DNA of 64,000 bases from Planctomycetota bacterium (GTDB lineage Bacteria > Planctomycetota > UBA1135 > GCA-002686595), in NCBI GenBank assembly GCA_016795325.1, contig JAEUHY010000060.1:186001-250000 (forward strand), read 5' to 3'. How positions within the stretch are numbered: the stretch's first letter is position 1; each line of letters opens with the position of its first letter. The notes under the pieces are model-generated. The model saw only the letters and a list, made by a program, of their open reading frames with translations, was not told the origin of the DNA and ran no database searches. A program made the position numbers and the translations under genes. This document shows, piece by piece, positions 16,799-28,787 of this stretch.

Positions 16799-17236
16799 AT
16801 GAAGTCCACTTTTGTTAGCTCGGCTCAGGCGCAAGAGCGCTGGGTGATCTACGACGCCTCCGAGCACACCCTCGGCCGCATGGCGTCCAAGATCGCCATG
16901 CAGTTGATGGGCAAGGACCGCCCGACCTACACCGCCAACCAGCTCACGGGCGCGCACGTCGTGGTGATCCACGCCGAAAAGGCGCGCACCACGGGCATCA
17001 AGGCGGACACCAAGACGTACGCCCACTACACGGGCTACGCCGGCGGTCGCAAGGACATCGCGATGGAGCGCGTGCGCGCCGTGCGCCCCGAGGACATCGT
17101 GTGGCTCGCCGTGCGGCGCATGCTGCCCAAGACCAAGCTCGGCCACGACATGCTGCGCCGACTCAAGGTCTACAAGGGCGCCGAACATCCGCACACGGCG
17201 CAGAAGCCCGTCAAGCAAGCGCCGACGGCGAAGTAG
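16799..17236 (+). CDS. rplM: 50S ribosomal protein L13
   Basis: 145 residues, the normal length for L13, an early-assembling protein of the large subunit. Signature stretches are WVIYDASEHTLGRMASKIAMQLMGKDRPTY, VVVIHAEKARTTG and AVRRMLPKTKLGHDMLRRLKVYKGAEHPH. The ATG at 16799 gives MKSTFVSSAQAQERW, a typical N-terminus. It is followed by rpsI after 112 bp, the conserved bacterial pair. A sigma70-like promoter lies at 16642-16670. Nothing unusual is seen. Confidence 0.97.
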   Translation: MKSTFVSSAQAQERWVIYDASEHTLGRMASKIAMQLMGKDRPTYTANQLTGAHVVVIHAEKARTTGIKADTKTYAHYTGYAGGRKDIAMERVRAVRPEDIVWLAVRRMLPKTKLGHDMLRRLKVYKGAEHPHTAQKPVKQAPTAK

Positions 17237-17348
17237 CCGCTCTCCCAGCCAACCGCAGGTTCACCAAGCACTCGAGTTCCAGCGACTTGGAGCCAACGGT
17301 CGCGAGGCGCACAGCCCCGCGAGACTTGGGTCCCCGCCAAATCCAACC

Positions 17349-17744
17349 ATGACCACGACCAACTTCACCTGGGGCCTGGGCCGTCGCAAGACCGCCGTCG
17401 CCCGCGTTCGCATCACCCCCGGCGCCGGCGCGTTCGTCGTCAACGGCCGTCCGATGGAGGAGTTCTTCCCGGTCCTCGAGCAGCGCATGCGCGCCAGCGC
17501 GCCGCTCAAGGCGACCGAGACCGCCACGCAGTACGACGTGATCTGCCGCGTCGACGGCGGCGGCGTCAACGGCCAGGCCGACGCCGTGCGTCAGGGCCTC
17601 GCCCGCGCGCTGAAGACCGTCAACCCCGCGGTCGACAGCGTGCTGCGCCAGGGCGGACACCTCACGCGTGACAGCCGCATGAAGGAGCGCAAGAAGTACG
17701 GCCGTCGCGGTGCTCGCCGCGGCTTCCAGTTCAGCAAGCGCTGA
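17349..17744 (+). CDS. rpsI: 30S ribosomal protein S9
   Basis: 131 residues, standard length. S9 contacts the P-site tRNA through its basic C-terminal tail. The sequence shows GLGRRKTAVARVRITPGAGAFVVNGRPMEEFF at the start, the GGGVNGQADAVRQGLARAL core and the terminal KERKKYGRRGARRGFQFSKR, ending in the conserved Lys-Arg. Partner of rplM upstream. Its codon use is as G/C-rich as the neighbours. Confident. Confidence 0.97.
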   Translation: MTTTNFTWGLGRRKTAVARVRITPGAGAFVVNGRPMEEFFPVLEQRMRASAPLKATETATQYDVICRVDGGGVNGQADAVRQGLARALKTVNPAVDSVLRQGGHLTRDSRMKERKKYGRRGARRGFQFSKR

Positions 17745-17974
17745 TCGACCGAGCGCGCTGCGGCGGCCTGCGGACGGCGATGCTTCTCGCCTCCGCCCCG
17801 ACGCTGTGCGCCTCTGCTTCCAACGGCCGCGGTCGTCGCGCGACATCTGTCGGGCGCCGAACGCGGCCGCGCCGTTGAGCGCGCAACGCTCCATCCGCTA
17901 GGGCGCCGCGGCTTGCTCGCCCGCGCGCCCCTCGAGAACCAAGGCTCCGCAGTCCCACCTCTCCCCGCAGCAAC

Positions 17975-18727
17975 ATGGCCGGCCACAGTCACTCCGCCAA
18001 CATTGCGCGCCGCAAGGGCGCGGTCGACGCCAAACGCGGCAAGGTGTTCTCGAAGCTTGCGCGCGCGATCATCTCGGCGGCGCGACAGGGCGGCGGCGAT
18101 CCGAAGGCCAACCTCAAGCTGCAGTACGCCATCGAGAAGGCGCGTGCGGCGAACATGTCCAAGGACACGATCAAGAACGCGATCGAAAAGGGCACGGGCG
18201 CCAAGAGCGGCGACGACTTCGTCGAGATCATCTACGAGGGCTACGGCCCCGGCGGCGTCGCGGTGGTCGTGGCCTGCCTGACGGACAACCGGCACCGCAC
18301 CGCGCCCGACATCAAGTACTGCTTCGACCGCGGCGGCGGCAACCTGGGCGCGCCCGGCTCGGTGCTGTTCCAGTTCGACTTCAAGAGCGTGATCGCCGTC
18401 GAGCGCTCCGGGCGCAGCGAGGATGCGCTGACCGAGTTGGCGCTCGAAGTCGGCGCCGAAGACGTGCAGGTCGAAGGCGAGACCGCAGTGCTCTACGCCG
18501 CGGCCACGGAGTTCATCGCGGTCAAGGCGGCGCTGGAGGCCAAGGGCGAGAAGTTCCTCTCGGCGGCGCTCGAGTACACACCCAAGTCGCGCACGCCGGT
18601 CGCGGACAAGGACGACGCGCGCAAGTTGCTCAAACTCATCGACACGCTCGAGGACAACGAGGACGTGCAGAACGTGTTCTCGAACTACGACGTGCCGAGC
18701 GAGTGGCTCGACGAGTTGGGCGCGTGA
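17975..18727 (+). CDS. yebC: YebC/PmpR family translation or transcription regulator
   Basis: 250 residues, the family norm. The signature N-terminus MAGHSHSANIARRKGAVDAKRGKVFSKLARAI is present, along with YEGYGPGGVAVVVACLTDNRHRTAPDIKYCFDRGGGNLG and the C-terminal DNEDVQNVFSNYD. Family members act as DNA-binding regulators or, per more recent work, relieve ribosome stalling at difficult sequences such as polyproline. Placement after rplM-rpsI favours a translational role, though 230 bp separate it from rpsI. A short hairpin (GCGCCT/AGGCGC) lies just after the stop. Confidence 0.95.
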   Translation: MAGHSHSANIARRKGAVDAKRGKVFSKLARAIISAARQGGGDPKANLKLQYAIEKARAANMSKDTIKNAIEKGTGAKSGDDFVEIIYEGYGPGGVAVVVACLTDNRHRTAPDIKYCFDRGGGNLGAPGSVLFQFDFKSVIAVERSGRSEDALTELALEVGAEDVQVEGETAVLYAAATEFIAVKAALEAKGEKFLSAALEYTPKSRTPVADKDDARKLLKLIDTLEDNEDVQNVFSNYDVPSEWLDELGA

Positions 18728-18919
18728 GCGGCGCCTGAAGAAGGCGCGCTTTGTGCGCTGGCGAGCGCCTTCGCCCGGCGCTGAGGCGCAGGCCCGTCGG
18801 CGGCCGCGCGCGCGAGCGCCTGTGCGTGGGCTTCCAGGGTCGCCCTTGACGGCGGGGCGCCGATTCCTTGTGCTCACGCTCTCGATCCACGTTCCCCGAA
18901 CACTCCGGAGACGACGACC

Positions 18920-19903
18920 ATGGTGAAGGCAAAGACGAATGGGAAGCGCGCTGGCGCGCGCGGCGCCGCCAACTCCACAGCGCACACGCTGCGCTGGATT
19001 GGCGCGGACGCCGCTGCGGCGGGCGCGGCGCGCATCGCTGCGGAAGGGCTCGAGGGCTGGCGTTTCGAAGCGCACGCCCCTGCGGGCGCGCGAGCGCCGA
19101 GCGCCAACTCGGGCGACGTGCTGCTCCTCGATGCGAACAACTCGGCCTCCAACGTCTACGAGCTGTGCCGCTCGTGGATCGGGAAGACCGGTTGTCGGTC
19201 CTTCGTCGTCACCGACGCGGATCCCAAGCTGGCCGAAGGCATCGCGCAGTTCTGCGGCGCGAGCGGCGTGTTGCCGCGCAAGTTGACCGCCGCCGCGCTG
19301 CGCCGCGCGATCGGCGCGCCGCAGCCGCAGGCCGCGCTGCCGGCGAGCGGCCGCTCGAAGAGCGCCAAGACCCCCAAGAAGCCCATCTTCCCGCGCAGCA
19401 AGATGCGCGAGATGTCCGGCGCGATCGACACGCACTTGGTCGCGGCGATCACCGACCCCGAGACAAACCTCTTCAACTACGCGTTCCTCAACTACAAGCT
19501 CGACGAGGAGTTCAAGCGCGCCTCGCGCTTCGGCCAGCCGCTCTCGTGCGTGCTCGTGGGTCTCGACGGCGAGTGCGAGACGCAGACGCTGCGCGAGTTG
19601 TCGGGCATCTTCCTGTCCGCCTCACGCGATACCGACGTGCTCGGCCGCTTCGACCAGAGCTCGTTCCTGTTCTTCCTGCCGAGCACGGGCCCGGACGGCG
19701 CGCGGATCATGGCCGAGCGCGTCGTCGCCGAGGTGCGCAAGCGCAAGCTCGTCGACGTGATGGGCGACGAACTGGCGCTCTCGGTCGGCATCGCGGCGAC
19801 GCCGCACGCGAAGATCCGCCAACGCGAAGACCTCTTCGCCGTCGCCAAGCGCGCTTTCTCGAGCGCGCAGCGCAAGGGCGGCGGCGTCGAACTGGGCACC
19901 TGA
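18920..19903 (+). CDS. Degenerate receiver plus degenerate GGDEF domain protein
   Basis: 327 residues. The N-terminal part (about 23-130) has the outline of a response-regulator receiver (DVLLLDANNSASNVYELCRSW, SFVVTDADPKLAEGIAQFCGASGVLPRKL) without an obvious intact acidic pocket. A linker rich in Lys/Pro/Ser follows, then a GGDEF fold from about 177 (TDPETNLFNYAFLNYKLDEEFKRASRFGQPLSCVLVGLD). The active-site loop at 243-249 reads RFDQSSF where RYGGDEF is expected, so diguanylate cyclase activity is not expected. The protein may act as a pseudo-enzyme or c-di-GMP or protein sensor. It is monocistronic as far as can be seen. Confidence 0.75.
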   Translation: MVKAKTNGKRAGARGAANSTAHTLRWIGADAAAAGAARIAAEGLEGWRFEAHAPAGARAPSANSGDVLLLDANNSASNVYELCRSWIGKTGCRSFVVTDADPKLAEGIAQFCGASGVLPRKLTAAALRRAIGAPQPQAALPASGRSKSAKTPKKPIFPRSKMREMSGAIDTHLVAAITDPETNLFNYAFLNYKLDEEFKRASRFGQPLSCVLVGLDGECETQTLRELSGIFLSASRDTDVLGRFDQSSFLFFLPSTGPDGARIMAERVVAEVRKRKLVDVMGDELALSVGIAATPHAKIRQREDLFAVAKRAFSSAQRKGGGVELGT

Positions 19904-20104
19904 GCTTCCTGCGGTCGCCTGGCGGCGCCCGAGGGCGCCGTCGGGGGGCTGCATGCGGGTTGCGCGCGCGAGCGAGCGGCGCGCGTTGCGCAAAACTCGT
20001 GCAGCGCGCTGCGCCGCTCGCTGCGGCTGCCTAACATCTGCGGTCCTCGCCCGGCCTCTCACGCCCTCCAGGCTCGGCGCCCACTCGAACGGAAGAGTCT
20101 TCGC

Positions 20105-21613
20105 ATGCGCCGCACTTTTGCGCTCCTCGCGCTGTCCCTGGTCGCACTGTTCCCGGCTTCGTCGTCGGCCCTCGCACGCAGCGGCGCCGCCACCGACGCG
20201 GCGGCTCGCAAGGCCGCCGCAACCGGCAAGCTCGACGCTGCGCTCGATTCGATCCGCCTCGAGAACATCAAGGCCGACATCTTCTTCATCGCCAGCGACG
20301 AGCTCGAGGGCCGCGACACGCCCAGCCCCGGTCAGCGCATCGCCGCGCGCTTCTTGCGCGCCCGACTCGAGCGGCTCGGTTTCGCGCCCGGCGCACCGGA
20401 CGGCTACATCTACGAGTATCCGCTCTACTTGCCGCGGCTCGACGAGGCGAAAACGTATGCGCGCACGTCGCTGCGCCCGGCGGGTGAGTTCACGCTGGGC
20501 GTCGACTACTTCATCCAGTCGCGCTCGCTGGCAGCGTTCGAGGGCAACGCCGCGGTGGTCTTCTGCGGCAGTGGTCGGGAGAAGGACGCGCCCAAAGACC
20601 TGAAGGGCAAGTGGGCGCTGTGCTTCGACGACGGCAAGACCTTCTCCGACGTCCTCAAGAACTTGACCGAAGCGGGCGCCCTAGGCGTGCTCATGGCGCC
20701 GGGGCCGGGCTACGACGACAAGCCCTACTCGGAGCGCTTCGGCGACGAGTTGCGCCGCCTGCGCGCTGCGGATGTGTCGTGGCCGCGCGAAGACAAGCGC
20801 GAAGGCGTCCTGCCCGTTCTGTGGCTGGCGCCGAGTGCCGCCGAGCGGCTCGCTCCTGAACTCTTCGGCGACAACGCCAAGCGCAATCCCAAGCCGGGTA
20901 CGGAACTGGCCGCGAGCTTCGCGCACGCTCGAGTGCTCTCCGGCGACAACGGCACGGTGCTGTGCGAGAACGTGTGCGGCTTCTGGCCGGGCAGCGACCC
21001 GGCGCTGCGCGACGAAGTGATCGTGCTCTCGGCGCACTACGACCACGTGGGCTGGCGCGGGCAAAAGCGCGAGATCCACAACGGCGCCGACGACAACGGC
21101 TCGGGCACGACGACGCTGCTCGCTGTCGCCGAAGCGCTCGCGACGCACGGGCCGCTGCGGCGCTCCGTGATGCTGATGTGGGTTTCCGGCGAAGAAAAGG
21201 GCCTGTTCGGCTCCAAGGCCTGGACCGAAAAGCCGTGGCTTCCCGGTCAGGGCCGCGCGGTGTGCAACCTCAACATCGACATGGTCGGACGCAACGCGCC
21301 GGAGAAGCTGATGATCACGCCCACGGCCAAGCGCGCCGAGTACAACGGGCTGGTCAAGCTCGCCGAGGACCTCGCGCCGCTCGAGGGCTTCCCCAAGCTC
21401 GAGAGCTGCGACACGTACTGGGATCGCTCGGACCACGCCAACTTCGCGCGCAACCTCAAGATCCCGGTCGCGTTCCTGTTCTCCGACGTCCACCAGGACT
21501 ACCACAAGCCCACGGACGATCCGGACAAGATCGACTACGACAAGGTGCGGCGCGTGTCGCGACTGGTCGTGCGCATGCTGAACGGCCTGCAAGAGGACAA
21601 GCTCAAGCTGTGA
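20105..21613 (+). CDS. Secreted M28-family zinc aminopeptidase with PA insert
   Basis: 502 residues with the signal peptide MRRTFALLALSLVALFPASSSALARS. After an N-terminal helical segment comes a protease-associated (PA) insert (KGKWALCFDDGK...EAGALGVLMAPGPGYDD), then the M28 catalytic domain. All five metal ligands and the catalytic Glu are present: His in VLSAHYDHVG, Asp in NGADDNGSG, Glu-Glu in VSGEEKGLFGS, Asp in NIDMVGR, and His in VHQDYHKPTDDPD. It should hydrolyse N-terminal residues of peptides outside the cytoplasm. The gene is solitary, and a strong convergent hairpin follows. Confidence 0.93.
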   Translation: MRRTFALLALSLVALFPASSSALARSGAATDAAARKAAATGKLDAALDSIRLENIKADIFFIASDELEGRDTPSPGQRIAARFLRARLERLGFAPGAPDGYIYEYPLYLPRLDEAKTYARTSLRPAGEFTLGVDYFIQSRSLAAFEGNAAVVFCGSGREKDAPKDLKGKWALCFDDGKTFSDVLKNLTEAGALGVLMAPGPGYDDKPYSERFGDELRRLRAADVSWPREDKREGVLPVLWLAPSAAERLAPELFGDNAKRNPKPGTELAASFAHARVLSGDNGTVLCENVCGFWPGSDPALRDEVIVLSAHYDHVGWRGQKREIHNGADDNGSGTTTLLAVAEALATHGPLRRSVMLMWVSGEEKGLFGSKAWTEKPWLPGQGRAVCNLNIDMVGRNAPEKLMITPTAKRAEYNGLVKLAEDLAPLEGFPKLESCDTYWDRSDHANFARNLKIPVAFLFSDVHQDYHKPTDDPDKIDYDKVRRVSRLVVRMLNGLQEDKLKL

Positions 21614-21646
21614 AGCCTCGTCGACGGCCGCGCGTTTGACTAGCGA

Positions 21647-21680
21647 CAGCGGCGCGCTCTCGAGAGAGGGCGCGCCGCTG
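21647..21680. terminator. Convergent terminator hairpin
   Basis: Stem of 15 bp (CAGCGGCGCGCTCTC with GAGGGCGCGCCGCTG, one G-U) and loop GAGA, placed 33 bp after the M28 peptidase stop and 28 bp from the ppdK stop on the other strand. There is no U-tract beyond TGCTTTG. It could serve both convergent transcripts. Confidence 0.65.
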
Positions 21681-21708
21681 TGCTTTGTGGCGCTCGAAAG
21701 CGCGGCCG

Positions 21709-24498
<2,790 letters not shown>

Positions 24499-24508
24499 GG
24501 TGCGGGGG

Positions 24509-25138
24509 TCAGGGTGTGGGGGCAGGCTCGGGCCAGGGGGTCACGCCGTCGATCTTCCAGACACTCCGAAGAACGACAGCGCTCACGCTCGAGAGGTCGA
24601 TATCGGCGTCTGCGATCGGGAGTCTTGCTACGACTTCCCACTTGCCGTTCGCCGTCGCCTCGAGCGCGACGCGCTCGTCGAGGCGCGTCAAGTCGCTGGC
24701 GAGCGTGTCCTCGCCGGCGCGGATTTCGAAGCTTTCCTCTCGCACCAGGTTTACGCGGAACGTACGGCCTCCCAGGCGCACATCCACGTCATGTCGATCT
24801 CCACCGTGAGCAACCTCGCCAACGATCTTGGGGTGGGCAAAAAGTTCCAGCCAAGGTTGCTTGCGCGCCAGTTCCTCGCGGCCTTCCGCGTACGTGAACA
24901 GCGACAGCTGGTTGCGGCGCGTGAAGTCGACGCTGAAGCAGCGGTACTCGAATTCGTGCAGGCCCGAACGCAGGTACGCGGCGAACGCTTCCACGGTCCC
25001 GCGCGGGGTCTCGAGCGAGGCGCGCGCAATCAGCGGCAGATCGGCGCGGCAGCTTCCGCAGCCGGCCAGCGGTCCGCACAACGCGGCGAGCAGCGCGAGC
25101 GCGCCGCCGCGAAGGCAGTTCGAGGCGTGGTTGTGCAT
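24509..25138 (-). CDS. Lipoprotein, unknown
   Basis: 209 residues with signal peptide and lipobox LAGC (MHNHASNCLRGGALALLAALCGPLAGCGSC). The mature part begins with a short domain (SLETPRGTVEAFAAYLRSGLHEFEYRCFSVDFTRRNQLSLFTYAEGREELARKQPWLE) resembling the small alpha/beta domains of secreted accessory proteins; the remainder is beta-rich. I do not recognise a family. It is directly upstream of ppdK with 10 bp between stop and ATG, so the two are probably co-transcribed although no functional link is evident. Confidence 0.7.
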   Translation of the reverse strand: MHNHASNCLRGGALALLAALCGPLAGCGSCRADLPLIARASLETPRGTVEAFAAYLRSGLHEFEYRCFSVDFTRRNQLSLFTYAEGREELARKQPWLELFAHPKIVGEVAHGGDRHDVDVRLGGRTFRVNLVREESFEIRAGEDTLASDLTRLDERVALEATANGKWEVVARLPIADADIDLSSVSAVVLRSVWKIDGVTPWPEPAPTP

Positions 25139-25542
25139 GGGGGCGGCTGGGCTGGGGTGGCGTTGGGCGGCGGCTCGTGTCCGGCCTGGCGCGAGACCCT
25201 AACGCACGCAACGCCGTTCGCCCTGCGCACGGATCACGGGCGCAACATTTCCTGCGCCACGTTCCCGGCAGGTCTGCGGCCTACCCGGGCCTCCTTTTTC
25301 CCGCGCCGGACTGGCGCGGATCTCGAGCGTCCGCTCGTCACCGGCCGCCGCCGTCCGTAGCGACCTCTTGTCCCCGCCTCTGCTCCCGTCGCGCCGCGCG
25401 CGGCGGAGCGCAGTTCGAGCCCGTTCCTTCGCCCGCCCGTTCCGTTCCAGAGCGCGTCCTGCGCCACCCGAGCCATCCGCTCGCACCTGCGCCTGCGCGT
25501 TCAGTACACTCTCTCGTTCCCTAGCCCAATCCAACTTCCACC
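25139..25542. other. Divergent intergenic region
   Basis: Lies between the divergent lipoprotein and DUF1573 genes, so promoters for both should be here. A TACACT -10 box (25505-25510, plus) precedes the DUF1573 ATG by 32 nt; no good -35 is seen. Open frames on either strand are Arg-rich and unsupported. Nothing else is recognised. Confidence 0.5.
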
Positions 25543-26910
25543 ATGAACTCGAACCTGTTCCGAACCCTGCTCGCCGCGTGCCCGACGGGCCTTCTCGCCG
25601 TGGCGTTGTGCTCCGACGTGGCTGGCGCGAACGCCCTCGCTCAAGCTCAGCGCCCGGCGCCGATCGTCACGACCCAGCCGGTCGGTGTCGCACCCGCCGG
25701 CGTGACCCCGGCGCAGGACCAGCGGCCTGACCTCCAGCGTCCGCCCGCCCCGCAGGAGAAGAAGGACGAGCCGGCGCCCGCCCCGCAGGGACCGGCCCCG
25801 CGCCTGGAGGCCGGCGAGCTCGAGCACAACTTCGGCCGCGGCACCGAGGGCGAGAAGTTGTCGCACACCTTCCGGCTCAAGAGCTCGGGCCAGTCGGACC
25901 TGGTGATCACCAGCGCCAAGCCGACCTGCGGTTGCACCGTGGCGAAGCTCGAAGTGGTCAAGCCCGACGGTTCGCGCGTGGCCTACAACTTCGGCGACGC
26001 GCTGCCTCCGGGCAGCGAGCTGACGCTCGAGGCCCAGCTCGACACGAAGAACAAGAACGGCCAGGCGACCAGCAAGATCAACATCTACTGCAACGACCCG
26101 CGCCAGATCGTGACCCTGGGGCTCAGCGCGACGGTCGAAACGTACTTCTCGATCACCCCCAACTCGATCCAGTTCAACGATCTGTCGGTGGCCGACAGCG
26201 CCGAGCGCACCTTCGAAGTGGCCGGCAAGAAGCCGGGCGGTTTCAAGCTGTCGCTCGAGGACAAGCCCAAGCCGGACGGCATGCAGATCGAGCTCCTGCC
26301 GATCGATCCCGATGCGGCCGGCAAGTCGACGCGTTGGAAGGTGACCGTCAAGCTCGGCCCCGGCGCGCGTGAGGGCAACCTGGGTTACCCGATCAACCTG
26401 CGCTCGGACGAAGCGGTGGCCGGCGCCACGGTCGATCCCGCGACGGGTCAGACGCCGACCTACGGTGCGACGGTCATGGTGACGGCGCGCGTCCAGGGTC
26501 TGATCTCCTTCGAGCCCCAGTACCTGACCTTCGGCCTCGTGCGCCCGGGACAGATCGTCGGCCGCAGCCTCACGGTCAAGACCTTCGATCCGAACTTCAG
26601 CTTCAGCGACATCAAGGTGCGCCTCTCGGGCCCCAACGATCAGAAGCCCGAGTTCCCGCACGCCGCGTCCTTCACGCACGTCGTGAAGCCGGCCGCCGAC
26701 AACAAGTCGGCGGTGATCGAGCTGACGCTCAACGGCCTGCCGGAAGGCGTCGACGGCTCGTTCCAGGGTCGGCTGATCATCGAAACCGGACACCCGCTCA
26801 AGCCGGAACTCCAGCTGCTCTTCTCGGGCGTCTGCCGTCCGGGCGTGTCGGTTCCGGTCACCCCGCCGGCCCCGGCGCCGGCGCCGGTGACGCCGCCCAA
26901 GGGCGGTTGA
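25543..26910 (+). CDS. Exported DUF1573 domain protein
   Basis: 455 residues. A signal-like N-terminus (MNSNLFRTLLAACPTGLLAVALCSDVAGA) and a Pro/Gln-rich linker precede a DUF1573 domain (about 85-200) with its hallmark HNFGRGTEGEKLSHTFRLKSSGQSDLVITSAKPTCGCTVAKLE. The PTCGCT pair of Cys is diagnostic. Two further Ig-like beta domains follow (about 200-290 and 300-430), and the tail is Pro-rich. DUF1573 proteins are abundant in Planctomycetes and Bacteroidetes envelopes; function is unknown. A TACACT box lies 32 nt upstream and a 17-bp hairpin follows the gene, indicating a single-gene transcript. Confidence 0.85.
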   Translation: MNSNLFRTLLAACPTGLLAVALCSDVAGANALAQAQRPAPIVTTQPVGVAPAGVTPAQDQRPDLQRPPAPQEKKDEPAPAPQGPAPRLEAGELEHNFGRGTEGEKLSHTFRLKSSGQSDLVITSAKPTCGCTVAKLEVVKPDGSRVAYNFGDALPPGSELTLEAQLDTKNKNGQATSKINIYCNDPRQIVTLGLSATVETYFSITPNSIQFNDLSVADSAERTFEVAGKKPGGFKLSLEDKPKPDGMQIELLPIDPDAAGKSTRWKVTVKLGPGAREGNLGYPINLRSDEAVAGATVDPATGQTPTYGATVMVTARVQGLISFEPQYLTFGLVRPGQIVGRSLTVKTFDPNFSFSDIKVRLSGPNDQKPEFPHAASFTHVVKPAADNKSAVIELTLNGLPEGVDGSFQGRLIIETGHPLKPELQLLFSGVCRPGVSVPVTPPAPAPAPVTPPKGG

Positions 26911-26959
26911 TGCCGCTCGCGGCGCGCTCCACGTGAGCGCCCTGCGCGCCTGGTACTTC

Positions 26960-26997
26960 GCGCCCCGCGCCAGCTCCCGCGAGCTGGTGCGGGGCGC
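26960..26997 (+). terminator. 17-bp GC hairpin after the DUF1573 gene
   Basis: GCGCCCCGC pairs with GCGGGGCGC, then a G-T wobble, then CCAGCTC with GAGCTGG closing a CCGC tetraloop. It begins 50 nt after the stop. No U-tract follows. Very stable and almost surely structured in RNA. Confidence 0.65.
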
Positions 26998-27087
26998 GCT
27001 GCATTCCATGCTGACCAGCGCAATTCGTGCGCGCTGAACTCGTAGCGCGTCCGCGCCGCGCGGCTAGTAGACTCCGCGCCCGCCTCC

Positions 27088-28743
27088 ATGACCGAAGACC
27101 TGGGAGAGATTCTCGTGGCGCTCGGCGCCGTTTCGCGCGACCGGCTGCGAGAGGCCCAGTCCCAGCTGCGCGGGGGAGGCGACCTGGGCGAGCTCCTGGT
27201 GCGGATGGGCGCCTGCGACGAGCTCGCGATCGCGCGCGCGCTGGGCAAGCAGCTCAAGCTGCCGATCGTCGACCTGACCAAGGGCTCGGTGAAGCCCGCG
27301 GTGCTCGAGCGCGTCCCTGCGGAGTTCGCGCGCGAACAAGGTGTGCTGCCCGTCGCGGAATCGAACGGCAAGTTGATCTTCGCCATCGACGACCCGCTCA
27401 AGCGCATCGTGGTCGACCAGCTCCAGTTCCAACTCGGCGGGGACGTCGGCTGCGCGATCGCCGCCAAGGGCGCGCTGCGCAAGGCGATCGAGCGCTACTA
27501 CGGCGCGGCGCCGGAGGAGGCGCTCTCGCAGTCGATGAAGGCCGAGGCCGCCGACGAGGGCGACGACGCGCCGATCATCCGCCTGGTGACGCGCATGTTC
27601 CAGGATGCGCTCAACCTGCGCGCCTCGGACATCCACGTCGAGCCGACGCCCTCGGTCATGCGCGTGCGCTACCGCGTCGACGGCGTGCTGCGCATCGTCG
27701 CCGAGCACCCGCCGCACCTGTCGAGCCCGCTGATCAGCCGCCTGAAGATCATGGCGGAGATGGACATCGCCGAGAAGCGCAAGCCGCAGGACGGGCGCAT
27801 CGGTCTCGACCTCAAGGGCCGCAGCATCGACGTGCGCTGTTCGCTGCTGCCGACCAACCACGGCGAATCGATGGTCATGCGCTTGCTGGACCGCTCGGCG
27901 AGCTTGATCGGTCTCAAGGAGCTCGGCTTCGAGGACGAGGAGTACAAGTGGTTCCGGCGCGTGATCGCGCGGCCCAACGGGATCGTCCTCGTGACCGGGC
28001 CGACGGGTTCGGGCAAGACCACGACGCTGTACGCCGCGCTGAGCGAGCTCAACCGGCCCGACGTGAAGATCATCACGGCCGAGGACCCGGTCGAGTACCA
28101 CATCGCGGGCATCAACCAGGTGCAGGTGCACCCGCGCATCGGGCTCAGCTTCGGGCGCGTGCTCAAGGCGATGTTGCGCTCGGCGCCGAACATCATCCTC
28201 GTCGGCGAAATCCGCGACGTCGAAACGGCGGAGATCGCGATCCAGGCCTCGCTCACGGGGCACCTGGTGTTCTCGACCTTGCATACCAACGACGCCCCGA
28301 GCGCGCTGACGCGCTTGATCGACATGGGCGTGAAGCCGTTCCTCGTCTCCGCCGCGGTCCAGGCCGTGATGGCGCAGCGCCTGGTGCGGCGCCTGTGCCG
28401 GCACTGCGCCGAGGAATACGTGCCGAGCGAAGCGGAACTGCGCGCGCTGGACCTCGACCCGCGCCTGTTCGCGGGCCGCAAGTTCCGCCAGCCGCGCGGC
28501 TGTCCCGAGTGCGAGCGCTCGGGGTACCGCGGTCGCCTGGGCCTGTTCGAAGTGCTGGAACTCGACGAGACCCTGCGCGAGATGACCTTCCGCGGCGCGA
28601 GCCTCGAGGACGTGCGCGCGACCGCGCTCGCCACGCGGCGCCTGCGCCCGCTCCTGGCCGACGGCGCCCGCAAGGTCGCCGCCGGACAAACCACCGTGAG
28701 CGAAGTGCTGCGCGTCACGCGCGCCGCCGCCGCCAGCGTCTAG
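27088..28743 (+). CDS. pilB: PilB/GspE-type assembly ATPase (first copy)
   Basis: 551-residue hexameric ATPase that drives pilus or pseudopilus extension. The N-terminal MshEN domain (about 1-150) can bind c-di-GMP in some homologues (LGEILVALGAVSRDRLREAQ...LGELLVRMGACDE). The core has Walker A GPTGSGKTTT (304-313), an Asp box, Walker B in IILVGEIRD and the His box STLHTNDAPSALTRL. Two CxxC pairs (CRHC, CPEC) form the zinc-binding C-terminal element. A TAGACT -10 box ends only 14 nt before the ATG. It opens the cluster pilB-pilT-pilB-pilC. No pilin or secretin gene is in the window. Confidence 0.92.
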   Translation: MTEDLGEILVALGAVSRDRLREAQSQLRGGGDLGELLVRMGACDELAIARALGKQLKLPIVDLTKGSVKPAVLERVPAEFAREQGVLPVAESNGKLIFAIDDPLKRIVVDQLQFQLGGDVGCAIAAKGALRKAIERYYGAAPEEALSQSMKAEAADEGDDAPIIRLVTRMFQDALNLRASDIHVEPTPSVMRVRYRVDGVLRIVAEHPPHLSSPLISRLKIMAEMDIAEKRKPQDGRIGLDLKGRSIDVRCSLLPTNHGESMVMRLLDRSASLIGLKELGFEDEEYKWFRRVIARPNGIVLVTGPTGSGKTTTLYAALSELNRPDVKIITAEDPVEYHIAGINQVQVHPRIGLSFGRVLKAMLRSAPNIILVGEIRDVETAEIAIQASLTGHLVFSTLHTNDAPSALTRLIDMGVKPFLVSAAVQAVMAQRLVRRLCRHCAEEYVPSEAELRALDLDPRLFAGRKFRQPRGCPECERSGYRGRLGLFEVLELDETLREMTFRGASLEDVRATALATRRLRPLLADGARKVAAGQTTVSEVLRVTRAAAASV

Positions 28744-28787
28744 AGCCCCACTTGAGTCAAACCCACGGCGACGGAGCACGAACGAGC

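Noticed and set aside
19922..19940. Hairpin CGGCGCC/GGCGCCG after the degenerate GGDEF gene
   Set aside because: Too short, no U-tract, and such dyads are expected at this G+C.
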